64,000 bases of DNA from Aliibacillus thermotolerans (lineage in GTDB: Bacteria > Bacillota > Bacilli > Bacillales > Marinococcaceae), in assembly GCF_027853235.1 (NCBI RefSeq), contig NZ_WKJG01000072.1:62001-126000 (forward strand). The letters are read 5' to 3'. Under the pieces are notes generated by a model, which worked only from the letters and a program-made list of their open reading frames with translations, did no database searches and was not told where the DNA came from. Positions 10,583 to 19,870 of the stretch are shown here, piece after piece. The position numbers and the translations under genes were made by a program. Position 1 is the first letter of the stretch. Every line of letters starts with the position of its first letter.

Positions 10583-11098
10583 TTACTGGTCGTTCTTATA
10601 AAGCTTTAAAAAAAGTTCCACTTCTCCTTTGCCAATGTCTAATGTTTTAGCAATTTCTTCCGTTGTCTGTCCTTCTTCAAATAAAGAAAGTACCCGTGAC
10701 TGTAAAGTTGGTTGAAACGTTTCTTTTTCTTCCTTGTCATCCGGAAGAGGCGGGGTATACAATTCACGTTTGGTCGTCACTTCTTTTATTGGCGGGGGTG
10801 CAATCGTACGATTCAGAAGCGATTCCTCTTTCTTTTCCGTGTGCAGTTTCGATGATAAAGAGGACGCTTCTTTCTCCTCTTCCCGTTTTTCAATCGTTTG
10901 ATACATTTTTTTTAATTGTTCATTTTCTTTTTTTAATTCTCCGACATAAAATGACAGCAATTCTTCCATATCTTCTCGCATGCCATACAATTCCCGCCGC
11001 TCTTCTTTTACACGACGAATATCTTGATAAAAGATAAAAAGGAAGAAAAAAACAACAATATGAAGAAGGAGACTACCGGTTAGTAATAATGTTGTCAT
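10583..11098 (-). CDS. swrB: SwrB-like protein, swarming motility / flagellar assembly
   Basis: B. subtilis SwrB, at the same place between sigD and rpsB, promotes flagellar basal-body maturation and swarming. This 171-residue protein has one N-terminal membrane segment (about 3-22), a charged coiled-coil (25-80), a low-complexity linker rich in Lys, Glu, Pro and Thr, and a C-terminal helix-turn-helix-like segment LSLFEEGQTTEEIAKTLDIG. The ORF can begin two codons earlier, but the ATG at 11098 has AGGAT at better spacing. Assignment rests on position, architecture and the C-terminal motif; sequence similarity was not computed. Confidence 0.75.
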   Translation of the reverse strand: MTTLLLTGSLLLHIVVFFFLFIFYQDIRRVKEERRELYGMREDMEELLSFYVGELKKENEQLKKMYQTIEKREEEKEASSLSSKLHTEKKEESLLNRTIAPPPIKEVTTKRELYTPPLPDDKEEKETFQPTLQSRVLSLFEEGQTTEEIAKTLDIGKGEVELFLKLYKNDQ

Positions 11099-11105
11099 GA
11101 TCATC

Positions 11106-11408
11106 CTACCCTGTTATATCGATTGTCTTTCCTTTATATGGATGAGGGACTTTCTCTTGTTCATTTTTCTTTTTATGTTGTTTTCTTTTCTGTTGTTCTT
11201 TCGGTGAACTTTCTTGCTCAAAAAATCGACTTTGCTCTGTTTCCTCCTGCTTCGTCACTTGTGAGCGCATTTCTTCTTCTTTCTTCTTTTGCGCGTCGGC
11301 TAAACGGTCTTGGGTTTCTTGAGCACGTTGTTGTAACTGCTCTTGAAGTTTCCCAACGTCTTGCGTACGCGGAAGCGCTACTTGTAATTCTACCGCTTTC
11401 CAACCCAT
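11106..11408 (-). CDS. Uncharacterised charged coiled-coil protein
   Basis: A 100-residue protein of unknown function. After a short start, MGWKAVELQVALPRTQDVG, it is almost all Lys, Glu and Gln with heptad-like helices, and it ends with a short conserved-looking tail, HPYKGKTIDITG. There is no signal peptide or membrane segment. GGGAGG precedes the ATG at good spacing. It sits between the FapA-like gene and swrB and its stop overlaps the swrB ribosome site, so it is likely cotranscribed with the motility operon. I do not recognise a named family. Confidence 0.7.
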   Translation of the reverse strand: MGWKAVELQVALPRTQDVGKLQEQLQQRAQETQDRLADAQKKKEEEMRSQVTKQEETEQSRFFEQESSPKEQQKRKQHKKKNEQEKVPHPYKGKTIDITG

Positions 11409-11431
11409 CGTGATACCTCCCGATATGAATG

Positions 11432-12832
11432 TTATACATGGGTTGCCCCTCGAATAGATATTTCACTATCGATAAATTGAATATTCACATAGGAGTACGT
11501 GGTGTTTGTTTTTCGTCGGTATTTCCCAAAATGAATGTCCACATTCGGATGAATAACGTTTTCCACGATAATGATGCCGCTATGTTGATTGGCATAAATA
11601 TCTTTCATATCTTGTAATTTATCAGCCGCTTCTACCGCCCGTTTTGTCCATTGTTTTAATGTATTTCTGGCGCGTAATTTCATCACTTTTTCTTTCGGTG
11701 ACAAAGGAAGTTCGTTTTTTTCTTTTCGTTCAAAAGCGCGGAGCAATTTTCGTATTTTTGTCGTTTCTTCTTTCGCTTGTCGCAACATGTCTTCTTCTCG
11801 TTTCATATCGGCTAAAAAATGGTGAGAAGCTCCAATGAACAAAGCGGTCGCGGTATTCATTGCGTTTCCTATTTCTTTGGCGTGAATTTTTTTCCCCGCA
11901 GAAATCTTTCCTCCAACAATTTGTCCTTTACTATCTTTACACAACACTTCTTCCCCTGCTTCACAGACACTATGCATGATCGTTTGACGAATATAAATCG
12001 CTCCTCCTGCCTGTAAATGGGCTTCATTTAAGTAGAGGGCATGAATATCTTTAGTTGCTTCGATTCGTCCTTTGCCTTGGGCGGAGACTCCCCCTGAAAT
12101 GAAAATTGAACCACCTGCTTGCAATGTGGATGCTTCGACCATTCCAAAGATGTGAATGTCTCCTTCTGCTTTGATCTCATAGCCGGATGGCACATTGCCT
12201 TGCACCGTGACGCTTCCGGTAAAATCAATGTTTCCTGTTTTCATGTCCAGATCGCCACGGACTTCATATACGGGATGTACGTGAATCATACGTTTTTGAA
12301 CACTCACTTGGCCGCCTTTTGTCGCGTAAATCCGATTGCCCTCAACTCTCGTATTTTTTCCCGGACGGAGGGGGAAGTCCCGGGGCTTGCGAGCAGGAAG
12401 TCGTTCTCCCGTCACGGCCATCCCGTCCTCCCCGGGAACCGGATCTATTTTTTCTCCGGCCAGGTCTCCTTTCTTTACCATCGGGATATCCATAACTTCT
12501 TTTAAATTCACTCGATCCGTTTCGTCTGTAGCCTTTGCGTTGTCGACCTTCATATATGGCGAAGTTAAATAAGCATCTTGACCAGGAATGGGAGCTTTTC
12601 CACGTGCGATTTCAAGCGGGGTTTCCGTTTGAAATGGATCTTCTACAAGTTGGTTGACGTGGGCTTCAATAATACCATGAATCACTCTTTTCGTTTCTAA
12701 AAATGTTAACCACTCTTCTTTCGTCCATTTTTCCTCTTCTTTCTCTTCTTCCGGTAGAGTTTTTTTTCGAAGCACAGTAGCATGTAGTTTGTCTCCGCTT
12801 ATTTTGACGTGGAAAAAATCATGAATATCCAA
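11432..12832 (-). CDS. FapA family (DUF342) beta-solenoid protein
   Basis: A 466-residue cytoplasmic protein of the DUF342/FapA family. The N-terminal third is a divergent domain. Residues about 110-330 hold repeated short beta-strand motifs, such as GNIDFTGSVTVQGNV and AEGDIHIFGMVEAS, typical of the FapA parallel beta-helix. The C-terminal third is a charged helical coiled coil followed by a short beta-rich end. Homologues elsewhere affect polar flagella or polymerise; here the function is unknown. The gene lies directly after sigD and heads the FapA/coiled-coil/SwrB set that ends the motility operon. No such gene is at this place in B. subtilis. Confidence 0.85.
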   Translation of the reverse strand: MDIHDFFHVKISGDKLHATVLRKKTLPEEEKEEEKWTKEEWLTFLETKRVIHGIIEAHVNQLVEDPFQTETPLEIARGKAPIPGQDAYLTSPYMKVDNAKATDETDRVNLKEVMDIPMVKKGDLAGEKIDPVPGEDGMAVTGERLPARKPRDFPLRPGKNTRVEGNRIYATKGGQVSVQKRMIHVHPVYEVRGDLDMKTGNIDFTGSVTVQGNVPSGYEIKAEGDIHIFGMVEASTLQAGGSIFISGGVSAQGKGRIEATKDIHALYLNEAHLQAGGAIYIRQTIMHSVCEAGEEVLCKDSKGQIVGGKISAGKKIHAKEIGNAMNTATALFIGASHHFLADMKREEDMLRQAKEETTKIRKLLRAFERKEKNELPLSPKEKVMKLRARNTLKQWTKRAVEAADKLQDMKDIYANQHSGIIIVENVIHPNVDIHFGKYRRKTNTTYSYVNIQFIDSEISIRGATHV

Positions 12833-12864
12833 AACTCCCCCCTCCTTTCACGGAAAATAGCGCA

Positions 12865-13626
12865 TTACCATCGTTTTTTCAATATTTGTTGGAGACGAAA
12901 TAACGCTTTTGAATGAATTTGCGAAATTCGAGAGACGGATAAATTCATCACGTGACCAATTTCCGTGAGCGTTAATTCTTCTTGATAAAATAAGCTTAAT
13001 ACCATTTGTTCCTTCTCGTTTAAATTCTCTATTGCTTCCGCTAATTCCTCTAATAAATTCGCTTTTAATGTTTCTTCCTCCGGTGTTAATGTATTAGCAT
13101 CTTGTATAGTAGATTGAAAGGTTTCCTCTTTTTCACCTTCTGGCGTCTCCTCATGAATCGACAACAAGTTCGCAAAAAACGTTTCATTCATGACTCTTCT
13201 CACTTCTTCTTCACTCATATTTAATTTTTCAGCCACTTCTTCTTCTGTCACAAACCGACCATATGTTTGTTCTAGTTGAGACATCGTTTCTTCAATTTTT
13301 TTCGATTTCTCACGCACTGTTCGTGGCAGCCAGTCTTCTTTTCGCAAACCATCCATAATTGCCCCGCGAATTCGAATAGAAGCATAGGTGTCGAATTTTA
13401 ACTCTCGTGATAAATCAAATTTTCTCATCGCATCGTATAAACCCATCATCCCGTGACTAAACATATCTTCTTGGGAGACATTTTTTGGCAACGTTGCGCC
13501 CACACGTTGCACATGATAATGAACGAGCGGCATATATGCTTCCAGCAGACGATCTCCTGCTTCTTGATCTGCTTCATTGATCCACTTCTCCCACCATTTT
13601 GCATAAGCGTGTGACGTTGGGCGCAT
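12865..13626 (-). CDS. sigD: RNA polymerase sigma factor SigD (sigma-28)
   Basis: Sigma factor for late flagellar, autolysin and chemotaxis genes. The 253-residue protein contains region 2 (MGLYDAMRKFDLSRELKFDTYA) split here as MGLYDAMRKFD and FDTYASIRIRGA, a region 3 helix and the region 4 helix-turn-helix LTEIGHVMNLSVSRISQIHS. Lengths and order match FliA/SigD. It follows cheD after 15 bases, at the distal end of the fla/che operon as in B. subtilis, where distance from the promoter limits SigD levels. Confidence 0.97.
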   Translation of the reverse strand: MRPTSHAYAKWWEKWINEADQEAGDRLLEAYMPLVHYHVQRVGATLPKNVSQEDMFSHGMMGLYDAMRKFDLSRELKFDTYASIRIRGAIMDGLRKEDWLPRTVREKSKKIEETMSQLEQTYGRFVTEEEVAEKLNMSEEEVRRVMNETFFANLLSIHEETPEGEKEETFQSTIQDANTLTPEEETLKANLLEELAEAIENLNEKEQMVLSLFYQEELTLTEIGHVMNLSVSRISQIHSKALFRLQQILKKRW

Positions 13627-13641
13627 GTCCTTCTCCTCCTT

Positions 13642-14154
13642 CTAAATAATCGTTTCTCCTTCATGAATCGTGCGAATATGCAACTCTCCTGTTTCGGTGT
13701 GAAACGTAATCGTCCTTCCTTTATTTCCTCCTGTATCTTCCGCAAGAATGGGAATGTGGTAAGAAGAAAGAATCTTTACGATGGCTTCGCGATTTCTCGG
13801 ACCGATGCGCATTAAATCATTGCCGGATGAAAAAGAGAACATTTGCGCACCACCGGCCATCTTAGCTTGTAAGCGGCGCTTGTCGGAACCTTTTTTTTGT
13901 AAAGCAACAATCACATCCTCCAACGCCGTATCTGCAAATTTCGCTCGATTCATTGCTTTATTGCGGGCAAGAGAAGAATCCGGCAACATAATGTGAGCAA
14001 GGGCGGCAATTTTTTTCATAGAATCGTATAAAACGACACCGACGCACGAACCGAGACCCGATGTGCGGATCAAATCGGGAGCTACGGCAATTTTCCAATC
14101 TGCCATTCCTACTTTCACGATATGATTTGCATCATGGAGCGGAAGCCGGGTCAT
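13642..14154 (-). CDS. cheD: Chemoreceptor glutamine deamidase CheD
   Basis: Deamidates glutamines of chemoreceptors and, in B. subtilis, is regulated by binding CheC. The 170-residue protein shows the catalytic Cys37 in TSGLGSCVGVVLYD and His54 in ALAHIMLP, with the conserved AGGAQMFSF later. The start ATG overlaps the cheC stop by one base, TAATG, so translation is coupled. Its partner cheC is immediately upstream; cheA and cheW are absent nearby. Confidence 0.96.
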   Translation of the reverse strand: MTRLPLHDANHIVKVGMADWKIAVAPDLIRTSGLGSCVGVVLYDSMKKIAALAHIMLPDSSLARNKAMNRAKFADTALEDVIVALQKKGSDKRRLQAKMAGGAQMFSFSSGNDLMRIGPRNREAIVKILSSYHIPILAEDTGGNKGRTITFHTETGELHIRTIHEGETII

Positions 14155-14783
14155 TACAATTCTACTCCTAACGCTTGGAAAATCCGTTTAAATGCTTCCG
14201 GATCAGGCAAAAGAAACAACTGTCCGGTGGAGACATTTTCATTTTTATCCGCTTCTTTCATGACAGTATCAATGACAATGACATGATCATTTGCAAGTGA
14301 CGCTTGTACAAGGCCTGTATCTAACAAAGCCCCTGCCATATCTACTGCAAGAGATGGAACAGACGGTTGCATCGGAATCGCCAGAAATTGAGAAATGGCA
14401 GATAAGTACGAACCTGCCAAGATGTTCCCTAATTCTTGTAAGGCAGAAATCGTCATCTCATCCGTTGCATCTTTCGTAATCGTAACCGTCTTTCCTGTTA
14501 ACGTGTGCGCTAATTCTTCCGCTTCTTCCTGTTGAAAAATGATAAACATGCTGCCCGGGGCTTCTCCGGTAATGCGAAGAAAAGTGGCCGCCACAACAGT
14601 TTCTTCTCTCCCTGCCAAATTTTTTGCTTCTTCAAAGTCGACGAGACGGACAGATGGCACTTCGATATCGATTTTTTTATTTAATAGTTGCGATAATGCC
14701 GTCGCAGCATTTCCCGCACCAATATTCCCTGCTTCCTTTAACACATCTAAATGAAATGCTTCTATTTTCTCATGAATTCCCAC
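14154..14783 (-). CDS. cheC: CheY-P phosphatase CheC
   Basis: Dephosphorylates CheY-P and controls CheD in adaptation. At 209 residues it has the CheC/CheX/FliY fold with two copies of the phosphatase signature: LKEAGNIGAGNAATALS (about 15-31) and ALQELGNILAGSYLSA (about 113-130), each carrying the Glu and Asn residues needed. It starts 18 bases after cheB stops. In B. subtilis cheA and cheW lie between cheB and cheC; both are missing here. Confidence 0.96.
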   Translation of the reverse strand: MGIHEKIEAFHLDVLKEAGNIGAGNAATALSQLLNKKIDIEVPSVRLVDFEEAKNLAGREETVVAATFLRITGEAPGSMFIIFQQEEAEELAHTLTGKTVTITKDATDEMTISALQELGNILAGSYLSAISQFLAIPMQPSVPSLAVDMAGALLDTGLVQASLANDHVIVIDTVMKEADKNENVSTGQLFLLPDPEAFKRIFQALGVEL

Positions 14784-14801
14784 GATTTACTCCCACCTTT
14801 A

Positions 14802-15845
14802 TTAAAAATGCATATTTAAATACGGAGCAATTTCATCTAAATCAAGCGTCGCATCTACTTCCAATCGTTCTTTCACCGATTTGGGCATGCCGTATACAAT
14901 TGCCGTTTTTTTCGATTCTACTAACACGAGACTGTCTTTTTTTTCTTTCAGTAAAGCCATTCCTTCCGCGCCATCACTGCCCATTCCTGTCATAATGAGC
15001 CCGGCGATAGAGTAGTCCGACAAAGAAAGAAGGGAACGAAGTAACACGTCGACACTTGGCGCATGCCCATTGTACGGTGGGTCATCCAATACTTCGACTG
15101 ACAAGGAACGACCAATCATTTTTGCTTTCATCTGTTTGCCGCCGGGGCAAATATACGCTGTACCAGGTTGCACCAGTTCCCCATGTTCTGCTTCTTTGAC
15201 GGCAATATCACTTAATTGATTGAGCCTTTCCGCTAAGGAACGAGTGAAACCGGGCGGCATATGTTGAACGATGAGAATCGGTGCGGAAAAATCTTTTTTT
15301 AAACGAGGAAGGACCGCTTGTAATGCTTTCGGTCCCCCGGTCGATGTCCCAATGGCTAGTAATTTTTTTTGGTTCATCAATGTCTTTTTTCTTTCGCCAT
15401 GCATCCTTTCTTTTTTCGAAATGCTGTTTTCTTTTTCTTCTCTGTTTGTGGTGGCGTTTGCCGCCGCTTGAATTTTGTAAAGAAGTTCGTCTTTTACGGT
15501 ATGTAAATCAAGGGAAATGGCACCAGATGGTTTGGCGACGACGTCTACAGCACCTTCTTCCATTGCTCTCACGGTAAGCGCTGCTCCCTCTTGCGTATCC
15601 GAACTCACTATAATGACAGGAAGCGGGCAGTTTTTCATGATTTTCTTTAACGTTTCCAATCCGTTCATCTCCGGCATTTCCATATCAAGGGTGACGACAT
15701 CAAAAGAAGTTTTCTGCAATTTTTCATAAGCAATTTTTCCGTTTCTTGCTGTATCTTTTACTCTCATCCCCGGGGTGCTATTGATAAAATCAGAAATCAA
15801 TTTACGCATAAAAGCAGAATCATCTACAACGAGTACCTCGATCAT
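14802..15845 (-). CDS. cheB: Chemotaxis response regulator / receptor methylesterase CheB
   Basis: Removes methyl groups from chemoreceptors when phosphorylated by CheA. The N-terminal receiver domain has VVDDS (7-10) and the phosphorylated Asp54 in VTLDMEMPE. A charged linker (about 133-160) leads to the methylesterase domain with Ser168 (GTSTGGP), His195 (VQHMPPGF) and the Asp in GMGSDGAEG. At 347 residues it is complete. Its start overlaps the flhG stop by four bases. It needs a CheA kinase, which is not encoded beside it. Confidence 0.97.
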   Translation of the reverse strand: MIEVLVVDDSAFMRKLISDFINSTPGMRVKDTARNGKIAYEKLQKTSFDVVTLDMEMPEMNGLETLKKIMKNCPLPVIIVSSDTQEGAALTVRAMEEGAVDVVAKPSGAISLDLHTVKDELLYKIQAAANATTNREEKENSISKKERMHGERKKTLMNQKKLLAIGTSTGGPKALQAVLPRLKKDFSAPILIVQHMPPGFTRSLAERLNQLSDIAVKEAEHGELVQPGTAYICPGGKQMKAKMIGRSLSVEVLDDPPYNGHAPSVDVLLRSLLSLSDYSIAGLIMTGMGSDGAEGMALLKEKKDSLVLVESKKTAIVYGMPKSVKERLEVDATLDLDEIAPYLNMHF

Positions 15846-16714
15846 TTCTGCTTCGTCTCCTTCTTCAAAAAACTAGTGAGCTTTTGAATAAAGCCACTGT
15901 ACGATGTTGCTTTTACTTCTTTCCCTAAATATTGAAGGGCTGTTCGTTTTACTGCTTTCGTTGCCGGAGAAGCGGGGTACAAAACGCAAAATGGTTGCTG
16001 GGCTTTTACTGCTTTTAACACGTGCTTATCTTGCGGAATACTTCCTAAAAAGTGAATCTCTTTGTTTAAAAAACGTTTCGCTACCCGCTTTAAGTTCTCG
16101 CTCGTTTGCATGCCTTCTTTACGCGACTCTTCCCGATTCACAATCACGTACGTCGGAATGGTTGAATCTTTTGCATGGATAAATTTTAACATTGCGTACG
16201 CATCTGTAATTGCCGGAGGTTCCGGAGTCGTAATGAGAAACAGTTCATGGGAAGCAAGAATAAATTGTAAGCTATCTTCACTCGCTCCTGCGCCCATATC
16301 AAATATAATGTAATCAAAAGCACCTTGGAGTAACTGCAATTGTTTCATAAACCGCACTTGTTTTTCTTCATCCAGTCGAAAAACATTCAAAAGCCCACTC
16401 CCACCAGCAACGATTGGAATGCCGAGAGGTCCTTTTTCAATAATATCCCAAATGGTGTAGTCATGTTCCAGTAAATCAACGACATGGTAGCGAGGCGACA
16501 CCCCGATCAAAATATCGAGATTCGCCATGCCGATATCTAAATCAAAAAGCAGTACTTTTTTCCCTTCTTCTTGGAGAGATAACGCAAAGTTCAAAGATAC
16601 ATTCGATTTTCCTACGCCACCTTTCCCACTGATGACAGCGATCACTTTCGTATCAAGGGAAGTATGCTTTCTTGCTTCCACCATTTTCCGTAAATTATGG
16701 GCTTGGTCATTCAT
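15842..16714 (-). CDS. flhG: Flagellar number regulator FlhG, MinD-like ATPase
   Basis: A ParA/MinD-family ATPase that acts with FlhF to set flagellar number and position; in B. subtilis it is called YlxH/FlhG. The deviant Walker A is GKGGVGKS (30-37), with FDLDIGMANLDIL and YIIFDMGAG following. An N-terminal DQAHNLRKMV segment resembles the DQAxxLR motif known to activate the FlhF GTPase. The 290-residue gene overlaps the end of flhF by eight bases and the start of cheB by four. Confidence 0.95.
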   Translation of the reverse strand: MNDQAHNLRKMVEARKHTSLDTKVIAVISGKGGVGKSNVSLNFALSLQEEGKKVLLFDLDIGMANLDILIGVSPRYHVVDLLEHDYTIWDIIEKGPLGIPIVAGGSGLLNVFRLDEEKQVRFMKQLQLLQGAFDYIIFDMGAGASEDSLQFILASHELFLITTPEPPAITDAYAMLKFIHAKDSTIPTYVIVNREESRKEGMQTSENLKRVAKRFLNKEIHFLGSIPQDKHVLKAVKAQQPFCVLYPASPATKAVKRTALQYLGKEVKATSYSGFIQKLTSFLKKETKQK

Positions 16715-17807
16715 GGCGCCCCTCCTCTAAAAGCCAATCGACAATCCGTGTTGCATCCGCAATTTCAATATCATCCGGTACGTTTTGTCCCGTCGTTACG
16801 TAAGCAACCCCTTTATTTGCTTCTGTCACGAGATTAACCATCGCGCCTAAGGTCGATGTTTCATCTTTTTTTGTAAACACAAAACGATCAATTGGAATAT
16901 GGGAAAATTGGTGTACGATGTTTTTCATATCTTTATATTTGGAAGTGAGAGATAACACTAAGTAAGTGGTCATCTCTTCATTGAAATCAATCATCGTTTG
17001 TAATTCTTTCACGTATTGTTGCTTTTGAAAATTTCTACCCGCTGAATCTACGAAGATCACATCTTTGTTTTGAAATTTTTCTATCGCACGTTGAAAATCA
17101 GCAGGGGAATAAGCCACTTCCACCGGTATGTTTAAAATTTTTGCGTAAGTTTTCAGCTGGTCCACCGCAGCGATTCGGTACGTATCAGTGGTGATAAATG
17201 CTACTTCTTGTTTCTTCTCTAAGTGATAATAAGCAGCTATTTTGGCTACTGTCGTCGTTTTTCCTACTCCGGTCGGTCCGACTAAATGTATAATTTTCGG
17301 CCCGGAAGTGACCGGACCAAAAGACAACTTTTTCATTTTTTCTATGAAAAAGTCACGGGTCTTTTCATACAACAGCGCATCTGTCGGCGCATCACTGCGA
17401 TACCAAGTAGCAAGCAGTTCTTCTACCACTTGCTCGCGTAAGTAAGGAGATACTTCTTGTTCTGACAACATCTGGTCAATTTGTTGAATTTTTTCCGGTA
17501 ATCTATCTTGACTCGAAAGGGAAGCGGGAGAAGAGATGGAAGCGACGACTTTTTTTAATTCCTCCACTTCTTCTTTTAAATCCTGTTTTTCAGGCGGAAC
17601 GTGTTTTATTTCGTTCCAGCGAGGGCGTTGTCTTTCCTCTTCATCAATCGCTGCAATGACTTCGATTTTCTTTTTCGTAAACAAGCCGAAAAAGCCTCCG
17701 GTGACGATGCGTTTCGAATTTAAAATCACAGCTTCTTCCCCGAGATCCGCACGAATCTTTTTCATCGCTTCCGGCATATCTTTTGCGACAAACTTTTTTA
17801 CTTTCAT
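16707..17807 (-). CDS. flhF: SRP-type GTPase FlhF
   Basis: Signal-recognition-particle GTPase that marks the site of flagellar assembly. The N-terminal basic B domain (MKVKKFVAKDMPEAMKKIRA start) is followed by a charged linker, then the NG domain with GPTGVGKT (177-184), DTYRIAAVDQL and FVDSAGR. At 366 residues it has normal length. ATGA overlaps with flhA upstream. Together with ffh and ftsY, all three SRP-family GTPases of the cell are in this window. Confidence 0.96.
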   Translation of the reverse strand: MKVKKFVAKDMPEAMKKIRADLGEEAVILNSKRIVTGGFFGLFTKKKIEVIAAIDEEERQRPRWNEIKHVPPEKQDLKEEVEELKKVVASISSPASLSSQDRLPEKIQQIDQMLSEQEVSPYLREQVVEELLATWYRSDAPTDALLYEKTRDFFIEKMKKLSFGPVTSGPKIIHLVGPTGVGKTTTVAKIAAYYHLEKKQEVAFITTDTYRIAAVDQLKTYAKILNIPVEVAYSPADFQRAIEKFQNKDVIFVDSAGRNFQKQQYVKELQTMIDFNEEMTTYLVLSLTSKYKDMKNIVHQFSHIPIDRFVFTKKDETSTLGAMVNLVTEANKGVAYVTTGQNVPDDIEIADATRIVDWLLEEGRHE

Positions 17808-19837
17808 GTCACCACTCCTACGCTCTGAACTTCAACGTTCGGCTCCAATTCATTATAAGATAGAATCGGAACTTGTGGTAAAACACGTTCCGTCAGTTGA
17901 CGAACGTACATCCGAACCGCCGGAGAACATAAAATAATTGGAGACCGTCCCATTTGACTTAAACGTTCCGCTTCTTGATGAATAGCTTCCACAATTTTTT
18001 GCGACTCTTCTGGTGGCAAACTTAAATAATTTCCATGTTCTGTCTGCTGCACCGCTTCCGAAATGGTCTTTTCTACTTGAGCACTTAAAGTAGCCACATA
18101 CAAGGTTTCGCCTTCCGGTGCGTATTGTTTTGTAATTTGACGAGATAACGATTGCCGGACGTATTCGGTAATAAGCGTCATATCTTTTGTTAAATGGCCA
18201 TATTCAGCCAACGTTTCAAAAATCACTGGTAAATTACGAATAGAGACATTTTCTTTTAATAAATTCGACAACACTTTTTGAATATCTCCAAGTGATAGCG
18301 GGTTTGGCGTCACATCTTCGACAAGGGTCGGATAACTTTCTTTTAAATGATCGACCAGTTGCTTCGTTTCTTCCCGGCCGAGTAGCTCGTGGGCATGGGC
18401 TTTAATCACTTCCGTTAAATGAGTAGAGACCACAGATGGCGGGTCGACAACGGTATATCCTGAAAGCTCTGCTTGATCTTTCATATCTTCCCCAATCCAT
18501 AGCGCTGGAAGACCAAAAGCAGGCTCAGTCGTTTCAATCCCTGTAATCGATTCATCTTCCACCCCTGGACTCATTGCCATATAATGGTCTAACAGTAATT
18601 CTCCCCGTGCCACTTCATTCCCTCTAATCTTAATGACATATTCATTCGGTTGCAATTGGATGTTGTCTCGAATGCGAATAACAGGAACGACCATCCCCAT
18701 TTCTAACGCCAACTGACGGCGAATCATCACGACGCGGTCAAGTAAATCTCCCCCTTGATTCGCATCGGCAAGCGGAATGAGACCATATCCGAATTCAAAT
18801 TCAATAGGATCTACCGTGAGCAAATTCACCACATTTTCAGGTGTAGTCATATCCGGTTCTTCTTCCTCCGCCGCCACTTCTTCTTCCGTTTCTTCGGACA
18901 ACTTCTCTTCCGCTCGTTTTAACGTAAACCCTAACAGAAAAAGGGCTCCTGCAATGATGGTGGTCGGTAAAAAATGAATCGGAGTAAAAATTCCTAATAA
19001 AAAGATGACGCCGGCCGCCACGTACAACATCGCCGGAAAGGCAAAGAGCTGTTTCGTCACATCATGTCCTAAGTTTCCTTCAGAAGCTGCTCTCGTGACG
19101 ACAATACCTGTTGCGGTGGAAACGAGAAGGGCTGGAATTTGCGTGACTAAACCATCCCCAACCGTAAGAAGGGTATAAGTGCTTGTGGCATCTCCAAAGC
19201 TCATGCCGTGTTGCATCATTCCGATCGCTAATCCGAAAATCATGTTAATCAAAACGATGACAATTCCGGCGATCGCATCTCCTTTTACAAACTTGCTTGC
19301 TCCGTCCATCGCCCCGTAAAAATCCGCTTCTTGTTCAATTTTTTCCCGACGGCGCTTCGCCTCTTCATCAGAAATAAGTCCCGCATTTAAGTCCGCATCA
19401 ATACTCATTTGTTTACCCGGCATCGCATCCAAAGTAAAGCGCGCCCCTACTTCCGAAACACGCTCTGCCCCTTTGACAATCACTACAAATTGAATGACGA
19501 TGAGAATTAAGAAAACAACAAACCCTACCACCACATTTCCACCGATCACAAAATTCCCAAACGTATCAATCACATTTCCCGCTTCTGCTTTTCCTAAAAT
19601 GGAACGAGTTGTGGAGACGTTTAATCCTAACCGAAACAACGTCACTAAGAGTAACAATGTCGGGAAAATGGAAAACTCTAACGGCTCTTTCGTATTCATC
19701 GATACAAGAATAATGAGAAGAGCAAGAGAAATGTTCAATAAAATAAGTATATCTAATAACCATGTTGGTAATGGAATAATAAGCATGACAACGATTAAAA
19801 TGACACCTAACAATACTGAAAAATCTCTTGCTCTCAT
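17804..19837 (-). CDS. flhA: Flagellar export gate protein FlhA
   Basis: Core membrane subunit of the flagellar type III export apparatus, forming the nonameric ring that receives substrates. The first about 310 residues contain eight predicted membrane segments with the FHIPEP-family cytoplasmic loop (GARFTLDAMPGKQMSIDADL). The C-terminal cytoplasmic domain binds chaperone-substrate complexes. At 677 residues it equals the B. subtilis length. It lies between flhB and flhF in the standard order. Confidence 0.97.
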   Translation of the reverse strand: MRARDFSVLLGVILIVVMLIIPLPTWLLDILILLNISLALLIILVSMNTKEPLEFSIFPTLLLLVTLFRLGLNVSTTRSILGKAEAGNVIDTFGNFVIGGNVVVGFVVFLILIVIQFVVIVKGAERVSEVGARFTLDAMPGKQMSIDADLNAGLISDEEAKRRREKIEQEADFYGAMDGASKFVKGDAIAGIVIVLINMIFGLAIGMMQHGMSFGDATSTYTLLTVGDGLVTQIPALLVSTATGIVVTRAASEGNLGHDVTKQLFAFPAMLYVAAGVIFLLGIFTPIHFLPTTIIAGALFLLGFTLKRAEEKLSEETEEEVAAEEEEPDMTTPENVVNLLTVDPIEFEFGYGLIPLADANQGGDLLDRVVMIRRQLALEMGMVVPVIRIRDNIQLQPNEYVIKIRGNEVARGELLLDHYMAMSPGVEDESITGIETTEPAFGLPALWIGEDMKDQAELSGYTVVDPPSVVSTHLTEVIKAHAHELLGREETKQLVDHLKESYPTLVEDVTPNPLSLGDIQKVLSNLLKENVSIRNLPVIFETLAEYGHLTKDMTLITEYVRQSLSRQITKQYAPEGETLYVATLSAQVEKTISEAVQQTEHGNYLSLPPEESQKIVEAIHQEAERLSQMGRSPIILCSPAVRMYVRQLTERVLPQVPILSYNELEPNVEVQSVGVVT

Positions 19838-19870
19838 AGAAGAATACCCCTTTGTTCCTTTACATTTTCT

